64,000 nt of DNA from NCBI GenBank assembly GCA_020310875.1, contig CM035416.1, forward strand, positions 1,028,556 through 1,092,555. The letters are read 5' to 3'. Shown here piece by piece: positions 34,074 through 45,122 of the stretch; the stretch's first letter is position 1; each line of letters begins with the position of its first letter. The DNA comes from Ceratopteris richardii (Eukaryota; Streptophyta; Polypodiopsida; Polypodiales; Pteridaceae). Made by a program: the position numbers and the translations under genes. The notes under the pieces were generated by a model. That model searched no databases. It was given only the letters and a program-made list of their open reading frames with translations, and was not told the DNA's origin.

Positions 34074-37000
34074 GGGTCTGTCGCCTCTGACAGACCTCTT
34101 TTCGAGTAACTTTTGCCTCCACGTTGGTTGGAATATGGCCCCTTTTCGTGCCGCTTCTGGTATGTCTTCTGGTTCGAACTGTGTGGCAAATGTTGGGCAC
34201 TTGTTGGTGACCCGTTTGATTTCTGCATTGTAGTCGGCCAACAATACAAAATAGGGCTTGTATTGCAGTTCTGAACTAGTGATAAGGCGTCAAGGGGCGA
34301 TGTGCCTGAAGTATTCTGAGTGAAGGATGGTGTCCTCAATGGCCTTCATTGCCAGCATCTGAGTGGATATCCGCTCCTAATGAGTTTGCCCCATTTCCTC
34401 TACTTGTTTCATCCATGTTGATGGGGGTTCCTCATAGGTATCTTGACCTTCCTCTGTTACGCGTCCTCCTGGGAATGGTTGAGGCTCGTAGGCGTCGTCG
34501 AATGCTTCCTCCACTGGGATGGTAATTGCTTCTTCTTCTAACGGTTGCTCTGGTGGGGAAGGGGGTCGTTCGTACTGCATCAACTTCAGTTTTAGTTCTG
34601 CGATCTGCTGCCATAACTCCAGCACGTCGTTGGTCGTTGAATGTTCAGGTTCGGTTGAAGTAGCAGCGTCTGTCATTTCTTTAGGTTCCTGTCGGTGTGG
34701 TGTAGACTCTTGGGGTCTCTGTAAGTCCTTTAGCTGGTCGGCAAGCTGATCATGTGCTTCTAAAAGATTGGCATACGTTTCCAAGATTTGTTGTATGCTT
34801 TCTGAGGGGACAGCTTGAAATTTGACCGGGTCTATGGGTGCTCCCGGGGTGTTCTCCATGGCAGCCTCGAGGTTCTCTTGGTTTTGTTGTTGAAGCCGTC
34901 TATTCTCTTCTTGCGCTGCTGCCAGATGTCGTCGTAGCAAAGCCATGTTTCGTTGAAGCCGTGCATTGCGGCCCATTTGATCTCGCAGCTGTTCCTCCAT
35001 GGCTTTGCTCTCTTCCATATGTCTCGCTTTGAGTTGCGCATTTGCCTGTTCGAGGGCGGAGATCTTGCTTTGTGACTCCGTATGAATGAACTCCAAAGCA
35101 TTGACACGCTCTTGGAGTGTTGCTGAGAGGGTGCAAAGCCCTTTGTTATTTTCTTCCAATAATGTATATTCTTGCTTAAGCTGAGTGGCAGCTTCAAGCA
35201 TTGTGTCGAGTGCAAGACTAAATGAGGTGGAAGATGCAGGGGGTTGGGAAGTGGGAATGGGAAAAGTGGATGCTGTGCCTACCGTGTGTGGAAGTGGTGA
35301 TGTGAGTGTAATAACCTGTGATGGTGTTGTGAGAACAGTGGTGGTGGGTGATCCAGCGGATGGTGAGATGTCCATGGGATCGGACATGAGTGAGTGTGAT
35401 TCGTGAAATGTGAACACCGGGACGGTGGGTGGTGTGATAGTGGTAGCCGTGAATGTGGGGGAGTGAATTTGGGGAAGGGACTTTTTCTTATGTTCCTCAA
35501 CCTGTTGAAGAATGTTTACAAGGTAGGTCCAGAAGGAGGGTTGGGTGGTTAGTGTGGTGCTCGAGGCAGTTACAAGGGATGGGGTAGGTATAGTTTGGGG
35601 GGGAGGAAATGGAGGGGTGGAGGGTAAAGAGATGGAAAGAGTCTGACTAGTGACAGATGGTTGTCCAAAGGCATGGGGGAAGAAAGGGTGACCTAATTGA
35701 GGTTCAAAAACCTGAGTGACAGAGATGGATGAGGGTGAAGGGAGGAGAGTGGAAACGGGGGTGTGTACAATGGTCTCACTATAGGAGGAGAATGGTTGTG
35801 TAGAAAGACACGTGGAGAGAGGCTCTGAGGGTGGGATAGGAGATGATGGGGGAGATGGGGCATGCGTAATTTCCTCCGGTTCATCATTGTGCCTAGGGCT
35901 AATCATGTGCACATCTTCTGATGTGGACGTAGCTAACGCGGTAGATACTTCCATCTGAATCATCTTTCCTTGTCGCGGCCGTGTATCAATTCTTCTTTGA
36001 TCATAAGCAGGGTTCTCTTGATAGACCATGGTTCTCATTGCTTCACTGATGCCACAGGTGTCCGCCAACAGATTTAGTGATTCTACAAACTGGGGGTCGA
36101 TATGCTCTGACTGTAACATCTGGTTTACTAGGGCCCTATTTGCTTCTTCTGACATTTTATGGCATCTTTGTACCTGCTTGATTGTTTGGTATAGTCGTTT
36201 GAGCTGTGCCGTATATGCAGGGGCTTCGTCTTCACTCTCTTCAGGGTTATCTCTTGGTGCCTTCTCCTGAGCTTGTGTGCTTAGTCTTTGAGGAGGTTGT
36301 GCCACTCCTATCTCCTGTACACTACTTGTCTCGCCTCGTGCATGTTCTCTTTGGGTTGATGCCCCCGGATCGACGTTGTCAGGGCAACCTTCACTGTCTG
36401 ATAGATGAGCCGTCTGCAGAAATGTTTCAAAATCAAAGTTTGGGTCCTCGGTGAAGGTGGCCATCGCTGCAAATTCCGCATCGGTAGGTAGCGGAGGGGC
36501 AGAAGGAGTGGGTTGTACCACCTCTCTTGGTTGAGACTCCTGGAGATGGATTGTGATTGGTGCCACCGGGGCTTCCTCTCTAGTGGAGACTTCGGCGGTG
36601 GTTGCTGGAGGGATCAGGACTTGTGAAAGGGATCCACGCATTCTTTTTGCAGGCTGACTCCCTGACTTTCGCCCTTTGAACAGCTCCAGGTGTGCATATT
36701 TTAGGGCTCAAGCAACTGGCACATCATATGCCAGACATCTGTAGATGATTCTAGTCAACGCACAGCAACCATGTAGAGTGGGCTTCCTCACCCCCCGCTT
36801 GCCTGCCTCATACGCCTGATCTAAGATCCATACCGGCATCTTAATGGGCAAGCTTCCGGTCTCTGCTAAATACAATCCGTACCATATCTTCTTGTGAGGC
36901 TGAGTGAAGCGGTCCTGAGCTGGAAATGCGAAGTGCTGGAGGCACATCCGCAGGGGTATGGCGATGTTGGGGGTGAGGGCGCACATGTCTTTGAGCTTCT

Positions 37001-37592
37001 TGACTCTATTTCTTTTCATTGATTCTGGTATCAAGGGGTCGCGATCTGAAGGCACATGAGTGCCATACATTTGAAGGGCTTCCCTGATTAATGTTACATT
37101 TAATTCAAACTTCCTCATCTCCTCCAGATTAGATAAGGAGGGCACCCAGAATGTGCCTGAATGATCTTTATCCCCGGTAGGTTTCAACGTAGCAATCAAG
37201 TAGTAACACCTGAGGAAGTCAGGTTTTGGTAGAGCTGCACTGAAGTAAGTTTGAAGTCCTACCTTTTGCCAGATCTCTTGAAGTGGAGCTGCATTTTGCA
37301 AGGTCTTAAATTCTCTTGAAAAGAATTGGAAGGTCCACCAAACCCCTCCACACTCCATCTTGGACTCCTAGATGTGATCTGCGTCTCCCAAATCCCCTGG
37401 CATTTCATTGAACCAATGGGAGTGCCCTTTTACTCTTTCGGTTAGCCCACTGGGTGGATCTGGAATAGGAATCCTTCGCACATTCAAGAATTCTTCAGGC
37501 CTAGCCGTTGGTGGAGCTTCCACTGGCATGGCATCCCAATTGATAGGAGCACCAGATCCTGCCTGAGAGCTTGTGTCTGCCTCTATTGCCAT
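34071..37592 (-). pseudogene. ORF3 of element C, broken
   Basis: Starts at the ATG at 37592 (MAIEADTSSQAG). The frame is constant to the end but carries stops at about 37366 (a tryptophan codon in D), 36706 (arginine in A) and 34377-34379 (glutamine in F). The N-terminal domain, acidic region, Pro-rich part (DPMDISPSAG) and coiled coil (about 34830-35215) are all present. Compared with F, 705 bp (235 codons) of the C-terminal domain are missing, cleanly in frame, joining KLLE to KRSVRGDRP; CGAAA is shared at the joint. Function unknown. Confidence 0.82.
34075..34096 (-). other. PPT-adjacent stem-loop (C)
   Basis: Perfect 8-bp stem GGTCTGTC/GACAGACC with a 6-nt loop, within the last codons of ORF3. 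Confidence 0.65.
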
Positions 37593-37822
37593 GAGAGTAG
37601 GTTGCTTATCTGCTGGAAGACGAAAGGCACATTAGTGTTGCATAGGAAATAGGATGTAATGGTGTTCCCTTCACAATACTAACACGACAATCCCGGAGGT
37701 CAGTGATTAGTGGTGAGGTGTTTATGATATGTGTGAGTGGTGATTAAAGGTCAGTGTCATCCTAGATGCATACTTTGGTTATGCAATGGGCTCGGAATGC
37801 TTCTATGTTAGTGTGGACGGAT
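37593..37822 (-). promoter_or_regulatory. Pol-ORF3 spacer of C with putative 3' splice site (37610-37635)
   Basis: - strand CTAATG (37635-37630), a pyrimidine-rich tract and CCAGCAG (to 37610), then 17 nt to the ORF3 ATG. Matches the arrangement in A and D. Confidence 0.5.
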
Positions 37823-39130
37823 TTACAGAATAGGGTCAGGGGGTTTAGTACACCGTTTAATTCTCCGCACTTTGATACAGGAGTCGTAGCTCTTAGAGCT
37901 AAGGACAGGTGAAGATTTCGGTCTGAGAGTGTGATGTATGTGGGACCTTGTGGGTACCCATTTCCAGACATTCCTGGGGTTGATGGGAGTGGGGGCAGTG
38001 AGAGGTGTAGGTATCTTATCACTTTCTGCGTTGTTGGCCAAGAGTGCTTGTGAAAGCTGCTTCATCCTCGTGCCTGTAGGTGAAGTAATTTGGGCTTGTA
38101 AGCTAGCCTTGGGCACCCATATCTGTCTAGCATTAGGGGTGGCCTTCATTGACCGCTTAGGAACCCAAATAGAAATGGTACGCCTAGGGGTTATCCTAGG
38201 AGGCTTCTTCACTTTGTTCCTTGATGGTGAGGCTCGTTTCTTGTTTCTTTGAGAATCTGCTATTGGATCTGTGGGTTTTCCATCCTTGCGCATCCAGATC
38301 TGCTTCACGCCATGAGATGCTCCATATTGCGCGGGTTGGCGCTCCTGCCTCTTGATTAGCGGCCTCCTTCGTGTAGGGTGATGTTCGGTCCGTTCGTTTA
38401 GCATCTTCTTGGACTCATTTAGGAACTCCTTCTTGGCTCCTGAACCTTCAGTAAGATTGCCATTCCTCTGCACCATAGAAGTTTGGACAAGCACAACATG
38501 GTTATCTTCGTGTGGATTCCTGGAGGGACCAGGAGTTGGTGCCTGTTCTATTGGTTTGAGCGCTTGCTTTTCTAATTCAACCGTGAGACGACTTTGGCCT
38601 ACCCAAGCCTGAAGAAGTCCACTTCTTAGGTTGAGGTTGACTGCGTGATCATAGATCCAGTCTTGGCCTAAGACAAGAGGTTCGGTCAGATCCTCGTCTT
38701 CACACACTAGCACTTTTGCTGGCATGAGGACCTCTTGTATGTAGAGGGGAAGATCCACCTCTCCCATACAAGGGGTTTCAACACCTCCTAATCCTATCAG
38801 ATATGCTTCTATGGGTCTTACCTCCAACTGCAGCTGCTGGCAATAAGAAAGCCGAACTGCACTTGTGGCTGCTCCTGAATCAATTAAAGCCCTCACGCTT
38901 GTTGTGCTGTCCTTTTGTCCTATTTCTAGGGTCACAAAAGGTCGTCGGTCTACTATCTTATGGGTGCGTCCACCTGAAGCCTCACACATGGCCATGTGGT
39001 AGCCTGGAGACTCTTGAGTGTCAGTCATAGGCTGGTCCCTTCCTCGTCTCCTCAACTTCATTCTTCTGATACGCTCTAAGGCCTCTGCCTGTGCTTCTTC
39101 CCGAATTCGTTTTTCCTCCTCTTTACGTTG
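37823..39130 (-). CDS. pol: PR2: second retropepsin-like domain and W-V-P-K tail of element C polyprotein
   Basis: Open and in frame with integrase in this copy, with no stop in the linker. ALIDSGAAT has its DSG codons at 38881-38873, followed by LIGLGGVETPC and LVLGQDWI (38671-38654), a spacing of about 70 residues that fits a retropepsin monomer. The 270-residue tail is basic and carries KQIWMRK, SIWVPKR, QIWVPKA and KWVPTR, then CTKPPDP and the stop. PR1 of the same polyprotein (DSGAG at 43360-43346, ILGRPF) is a different, diverged domain. Proteolytic function is inferred. It could instead bind RNA or act as an inactive retropepsin fold. Confidence 0.82.
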   Translation of the reverse strand, partial: QRKEEEKRIREEAQAEALERIRRMKLRRRGRDQPMTDTQESPGYHMAMCEASGGRTHKIVDRRPFVTLEIGQKDSTTSVRALIDSGAATSAVRLSYCQQLQLEVRPIEAYLIGLGGVETPCMGEVDLPLYIQEVLMPAKVLVCEDEDLTEPLVLGQDWIYDHAVNLNLRSGLLQAWVGQSRLTVELEKQALKPIEQAPTPGPSRNPHEDNHVVLVQTSMVQRNGNLTEGSGAKKEFLNESKKMLNERTEHHPTRRRPLIKRQERQPAQYGASHGVKQIWMRKDGKPTDPIADSQRNKKRASPSRNKVKKPPRITPRRTISIWVPKRSMKATPNARQIWVPKASLQAQITSPTGTRMKQLSQALLANNAESDKIPTPLTAPTPINPRNVWKWVPTRSHIHHTLRPKSSPVLSSKSYDSCIKVRRIKRCTKPPDPIL

Positions 39131-42100
39131 CTTAGCAATATTGAGTCGGCTTAGCATCTCCTCCGTGAGGGGTTCCTGATACAGTTTGACTCTGCATCCG
39201 CTAATATAGTTTGGGAGGACATCCCCCTCTAAAGTGGCTAGTTGTACTGCTCCACTTGTGGAGATCCTATTAATGATCATAGGTCCATAGCCTCTCTTTT
39301 CTAACTTCCTTGCGTGTTGTTTCATTGTGTAGACTAACACTAGATCTCCTCCCTTCAAGCCCTTATCCTTCACATGGGCATCAAAGTATGCCTTTTGCCG
39401 TTTCTTTGCAACATAGATGCCTGCTGCTGCTCGTAGCCTCGTCTCACCTAAACGCTCTAGATCAAAGATCCTAGAGGACAACTCGTGTCCATTCCACTCA
39501 TGCTCTTGTGCTACTCTTAAAGCTGGAATTAGGAAATCTAAGGGTAGCACCGCATTTTGTCCGAAGACCATCTGAAATGGGGTGGCATTGAGTACCGTTT
39601 TGTAAGCAACTCGGTATGCCCAAACAGCATGATGAAGTTGTTTGTCCCAATCAGAGCGTTTATTATTTACAAGTTTCGTCAATACATTACACAGGATCTT
39701 ATTCGTGCTCTCGGCTTGTCCGTTAGCCTGTGGGTGATAGGGTGCAGATTTCTTATGTATCACCATGAATTCTTGAAGGAGATTTTCAATGACCTCATTC
39801 AAGAAGTGCGTACCTCTATCACTAACCAACTCTATTGGTAACCCATATCTAGTGAACACATTTTCGAATAAGAATTTAGCCGTCGTTTGAGCATCATTCT
39901 TTGTCGTGGCTTTTACTTCCACCCACTTTGTAAGGTAATCTGTGGCTACAATAATGTATTCTGCATGGGAGTTCCTAGCTGGGGGGTTGATGGGACCTAC
40001 AAAGTCTATACCCCACTTTGAAAATGCACGTCCTCCCATCATTGGCCTCAAGGGCATTTCATCTTTTCTTGTCGGATATTGGGCACGTTGGCATGTGTCG
40101 CAACTCTTCACATAAGTATGTGCATCCATATGAAGAGTGGGCCACCACAGTCCTGAGAATAGAATGGTCTTAATTACTCTGTCAGGCCCAAAGTGTCCAC
40201 CTGCAACACCGCTGTGTGCCGTTTCTAAGACTTTCAGGTAGTCTGATTCATGTACGCACAGTCTTAGGTAACCATCCTTGCCTCTTCGATATAGGTTGTC
40301 CCCTACTAAGGCATAGTCTTGAGCCTCTTGCTCCATGCTCCGTTTTCTTGCAAGGCTCGCCTGATTGGGCAATGTTCCCGATCTCATGAACTCAACCAAT
40401 GGAGCACTCCAATCTGGGGTTAATGACACATGATAAAGAGTGGCATGATCCACTGGGGGTCTCTCCTGGCATACTGAACAATTGTGAACCCACTCTTGTA
40501 TTTCCTTGTCCATGCTAGGCCAATACACTCCTAAGCGTTTTAGGTTCTGCAAAGTTCGCTGTTTAGAGTAGTGATTCCCTAGCAGTCCTTCATGGGCTTG
40601 TTGCAACCAACTAGCATGTTCATCCTCCTCGACACAACAAGCTAACACTCCCTCTGTATCTTGCTTGTACATACTTCCAGCCAAGATTTGATACTTTAAC
40701 GATTTTACAATTTCCTCTTTGCTGGTTTTCACATTCTTATTTGCAGGCCCGAAGGTTAGGATGGGTACCAGCTTATTTGCCCATTTAGGAACAACTTCTA
40801 AATTGAACAGATAAGCATCGGGCAATTCGTCAGACACTCCTTGCGGTGGCTCTCCTGAAGTGATGCGAGAAAGATGGTCTGCCCTAAGATGGGTTCTACC
40901 TTTCCTGACAACAACTTCAAAGTCGTATTCCATTAGTAAGAGAAACCATCTTACTAAGCGACCTGTATTACAAGGTTTATTGACCAAATATAGTAACGCT
41001 TGATGATCAGTGAAAAACTTGAACTTATTGGCCAATAGGTAGTGTCTAAACTTCTTCACAGCATATATCATGCCTAATCCTTCTCTCTCCGTTGTGGTGT
41101 AATTTCGTTCAGCTGCATTTAATTGCCTACTAGCATATGCTATCGGCAAATCTAGGTTTCCTTCACCTGTGGGTTGTGCTAGCACACATCCTATTGCATG
41201 ATTGGAGGCATCTACATGGACATGAAAGGGTTTGCTCCAATCCGGAGTAGTCAATATTGGTGCTGTGCACAAACGTCTCTTCAACTCATTGAAGGAAGTC
41301 TCGCATTCCTCATTCCATTCAAAATTCGTTAACAGCCCATAAAGAGGTTTAGCTATGATGGCATACATGTGGATAAATCTACGGTAATATCCACAATGGC
41401 CCATAAAGGCTTGTACCTCTTTCACATTTCTTGGTCTGGCCAACTCTGCTATTGCTCTTACCTTGTCTTCGTCTGTTGATATTCCATTCTTCGAAACAAT
41501 GTGACCTAAGATCTTACCTTGGCGTACCATAAACACACACTTTTCTGGATTCAGACACACTCGATAATCTCTACACTTGTTGAAGATTTGCCTGAGTTCA
41601 GGGATGTGGTAACTTCTCTCTTGGGAATGAGCGCACAAATCATCCACATATACTTCTAAGCTCTTTCGCAAGAACTCTTTGAAGACATGACACATGAGTC
41701 TTTGGAATGTTGCAGGTGCATTGGTGAGCCCAAATGGCATCACACGGAATGCAAAGATTCCCCATTCTGTGGCAAAGGCCGTTTTGTGTTGATCTTCGGG
41801 GGCAATGGCTACTTGGTTGTAACCTGAAAATCCATCAAGGAAGCTGTAAACTTCCTTGCCTGCAACACGCTCCAAAAGATGTTCGGTGATGGGCAGTGGA
41901 TAACTATCTCTAATCGTAGCGGCATTAACTTTTTTAAGGTTAATGCACACTCGCAATTTCCCATTCTTCTTGGGCACCACTACAATAGGGGACACCCATT
42001 CAGTGTGCTCAATCTCATAGATGAATCCGGCTTCAATCAGCCTGTCAATTTCCTCTTTTATTTTGGCCGCATAATTGTCATTATATGTGTAGGGTTTTTG

Positions 42101-43412
42101 TTTGGTGGGCTTAGCATCAGCGGTCATCGGAATCGTATGAGAGCAGATCTCTGGATCTACTCCTTTCAAGTCTCTATAATTCCATGCGAACACATCCCTG
42201 TATTCCCTTAATAGAGCTACAAGCTCTGCTTCTTCTTCTGCACTTAGGTCATCACCTATGTACGTACATCTCTCTTCGTTCCCTTCAATGGTCACTACAA
42301 TTTTTTTGGTCTTTTCTTTATTGTCATATGCTTCTCCTATAATGGCCTCTCTCTTAGGCATTCGTACCAAAATTTTCCGGTCTTCCACTTCATATTTCTT
42401 GAAATTTTCTGGTACTTCAAACAATGATTCTTCCTCTTCTTGTCTTACTGCTTTTCTTTTCTTTTTCTTTAGACCTCCTTCACTTCCTTTCTTTGAACTT
42501 ATCGTTTTAATACTTGCAAGAGGTTCTTCTTCTTCTTTTTGGGTTAACATTCCTATGTCTTCTAAGTAGTGTTCCTCTGAGTCAAAGTAAGTATCCATCA
42601 CAATGGATTCTACATCATCATCACTCTCTTCTCCTTCTATGAACTCACTAGGATCACACTCTTCCAACAAGGGCTGACACATGAACACTGAAATATCATA
42701 ACCCTCCTCATCACAATGGGGTGTCCATTGTTCCTCATTGACTGCAATGTCCATGGTAGCTAAGATTTCTGCCCAACCATGAGGCTCAAATTCCTCATCT
42801 GGAAATATCATCGGTGTATAGGCTGGGTCTTTTATTGGTCTATCTCCTGGGGAAGTTCCTTCTTCTCTCGCTTTTCGGCGCTTTTCCTCTTCCTCCGCGA
42901 CCTTGCACATCCACAAGTGAGTATCTTCATGCAGCCAGGATGGTTCAGGTGAACTTCCAGAATGCACGGAGATAGAGTCTTCGTTCGCTTTGTGGATAGG
43001 ATTCCACTGTAGGGGTGGTACATCTCTGAAGGTGTGATCCTTCAGATTGACCTTGGTGGTGACCCCTAAGTGCTGTAAGTACAAGGAGTTGGTTCCCCAA
43101 TCTTGTACTATTTGTAATTGTCGTAGGAAGGGTCTTCCTAGGATCATCTCGTAAACATTATTCTTCTCAAAGTCACATATGGCAAACGTATGTTCAAACT
43201 CTACACCACAAGTGGTTAGAGTTATCCCTTCAAGCAATCCGAGAGGTCTTTCAAAATGACCATCTGCCATTTGAAGTTTCATTCTTGTTGGCCTTAAGGT
43301 GGGTTTGCCCCATCGTTTCCACAAGGAGGTAGTTGCAATAGCAACTCCCGCACCCGAATCCACAATTGCTTTGGTTGTGTAACCTTGATAGGTGATCGGA
43401 AGATAAGTGTTT
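39131..43412 (-). CDS. pol: Element C pol: PR1, RT, RNase H, double H2C2 module, integrase
   Basis: Open throughout. PR1: DSGAG (43360-43346) and ILGRPF. A 300-residue acidic/Lys-rich linker follows. RT: SFLDGFSGYNQV and YVDD (41650-41639). RNase H: HVHVDAS, then TTTEREGLG and FTDHQALL. First H2C2 module: H, H, CSVC (about 40594-40469). Second: AHSGVAGGH and CDTCQ (about 40216-40091). Integrase: GID (40006), SDRG, and the glutamate near 39712, with D-35-E spacing. The C-terminal part has GPMIINRIS. No chromodomain. A 1-bp frameshift at about 43410-43412 separates it from gag; in element B the two are continuous. The duplication of H2C2 is unusual. Confidence 0.92.
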
Positions 43413-45122
43413 ACCTTCTTCACCTTCGCTCATGTCTCCTATCTTGTCGAGAGGTACCTCGGGTATTTTTTGTTTAGAGCCTATTTTTGTTGCATTGGAT
43501 TCAAGTTCTGGGACCTGATCCTTCACATGATTCCAGAGCTCCGGTTTTGCCTTGAGCAGCTCCTCTACAGTGAGGTGACATTGAACCTTAGTGTTTTTCA
43601 CAACATCAGTGTTCCTGGGAATCACTGAGTCTTCATTTCTTACCAATATCGTGGGCGCTCTGATCTGGAGAGATTCAGATTCCCATGGGCCTATGAAATG
43701 AGGCAACTCTTGTAAAGAGTTAGATTCAAAATCTAATCTCTCATCCTCTTGTTGCTCTGCTTGATCCCCATAGATAGAGGGAATGTCTTGGGGAAATTGA
43801 TCACGAAGATCATCAATCTCAGGAATAGGAGGGGAATCACCCTTCTCTTTGGCCCATTTCTCTTCTTGTATTTCCCGCAAGAACTCTGGAGAGTACTGTT
43901 GTATTGAAGGAGGTATTCCAACATCCGTAGAATTAGGAACATAAGCTACCATTTGTGGTGAGCTTCCTCTTTCAACAACTGGTTGAGCCTGTGGAGGTAA
44001 AGAAACTTGTGATTTGTTTACCAACTGCTCTAATCTTTCTAGTAAGCCTTGGAAATGCCAATCCGGCTTGACAGCGTTCGTCTGATTGAACTTTTGGCTA
44101 GTCTCAAGTATAGCTTGAGCTTGTTCTACCATTTTCATGCACATCTTCATCCGTTCAATCTCTAAGTCGGCTCTAGGGTAACTCCTGTCTAGGTTTGCAG
44201 CTGTTGGCCCTTCTTGAAGTCGAGCCTGGTAGGCTTTAAACATCATGTCCAAGCCTTCAGGAGTGGGGTCAGCTAATACTGATCCTACTCGGGGTGGTGG
44301 GTGGGTTACGAGGGGTGTGTTAGAGGGTGGAGAAATGGAGGGTGATGGGGATGGTAGTGGTGGAAGTGTGTGGGAGTGTGGTTGAGATGTGATTTCTGTG
44401 ATTTTTGCCTTGGTTTCTCTCACGCTTTCTTCAAGTTCGTTTATCTTTTTTGCCCATTGTCTCTTCATTCTTTCACGACTATCCTTCCAGGCGCTAGTCC
44501 TCTTTTTGGGTATGCTCTCTGTTTCACTCACCTCGGGGCTCTTTTCGGGACCAACACCTTGGTGTTGTTGAAGTGCCTGGGCTCTTGTGATCACCTGCAC
44601 AGGTGCAGTGGAAGTCACGCTTCCTATGGAGTCTACAACTAACCCCACAACATTGATAGGAGTGATCTTAGGCATGTTATTGGGGTTTTTTGGGCAATCT
44701 CGTAGGAGATGCTCTTTCCCGCAGTCTTGACAAAAGCCCTGAATGGTTACTGGCTGAGGTAGTGTAGGGATAGGTAGTGGACAATCACGTACAAGGTGAT
44801 CTCCCTGACATCTGAAACATGGCCCTCTAGGAAATGGGGGTCGTACCTGCCTAGGTTGAGGTCTAGAGTTGGGGTTTGTGTACATGACATTAGAATACTC
44901 CGGTTCCCCACTATTTTCACTTGGGTCCTCATAGTAGTATGACTCGTTATGCTCGGGTGACTGCATGTAGTAAGCCTGTGGGCTATCAATATGTGCGGAG
45001 TCAAAACTATGGTCACTGGGGTCACTGTCTGATAGCAATGGGGTGACTGGGACTATGGCTCTGTTCGGATTTTCTTCAGTAGATGCATACTTCACTGGGA
45101 TCACATTGGTTGGAGTAGGGGG
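43413..45122 (-). pseudogene. gag: Element C gag, C-terminal part and linker to PR1
   Basis: In the same frame as the N-terminal gag but after a TAA stop (45123-45125). It carries two knuckles with CX2CX3HX4C spacing (CFRCQGDHLVRDC, CQDCGKEHLLRDC), then a long linker with Pro/Ser-rich and charged parts that reaches DKIGDMSEGE, where an extra base (43410-43412) throws off the frame before PR1. Confidence 0.85.
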
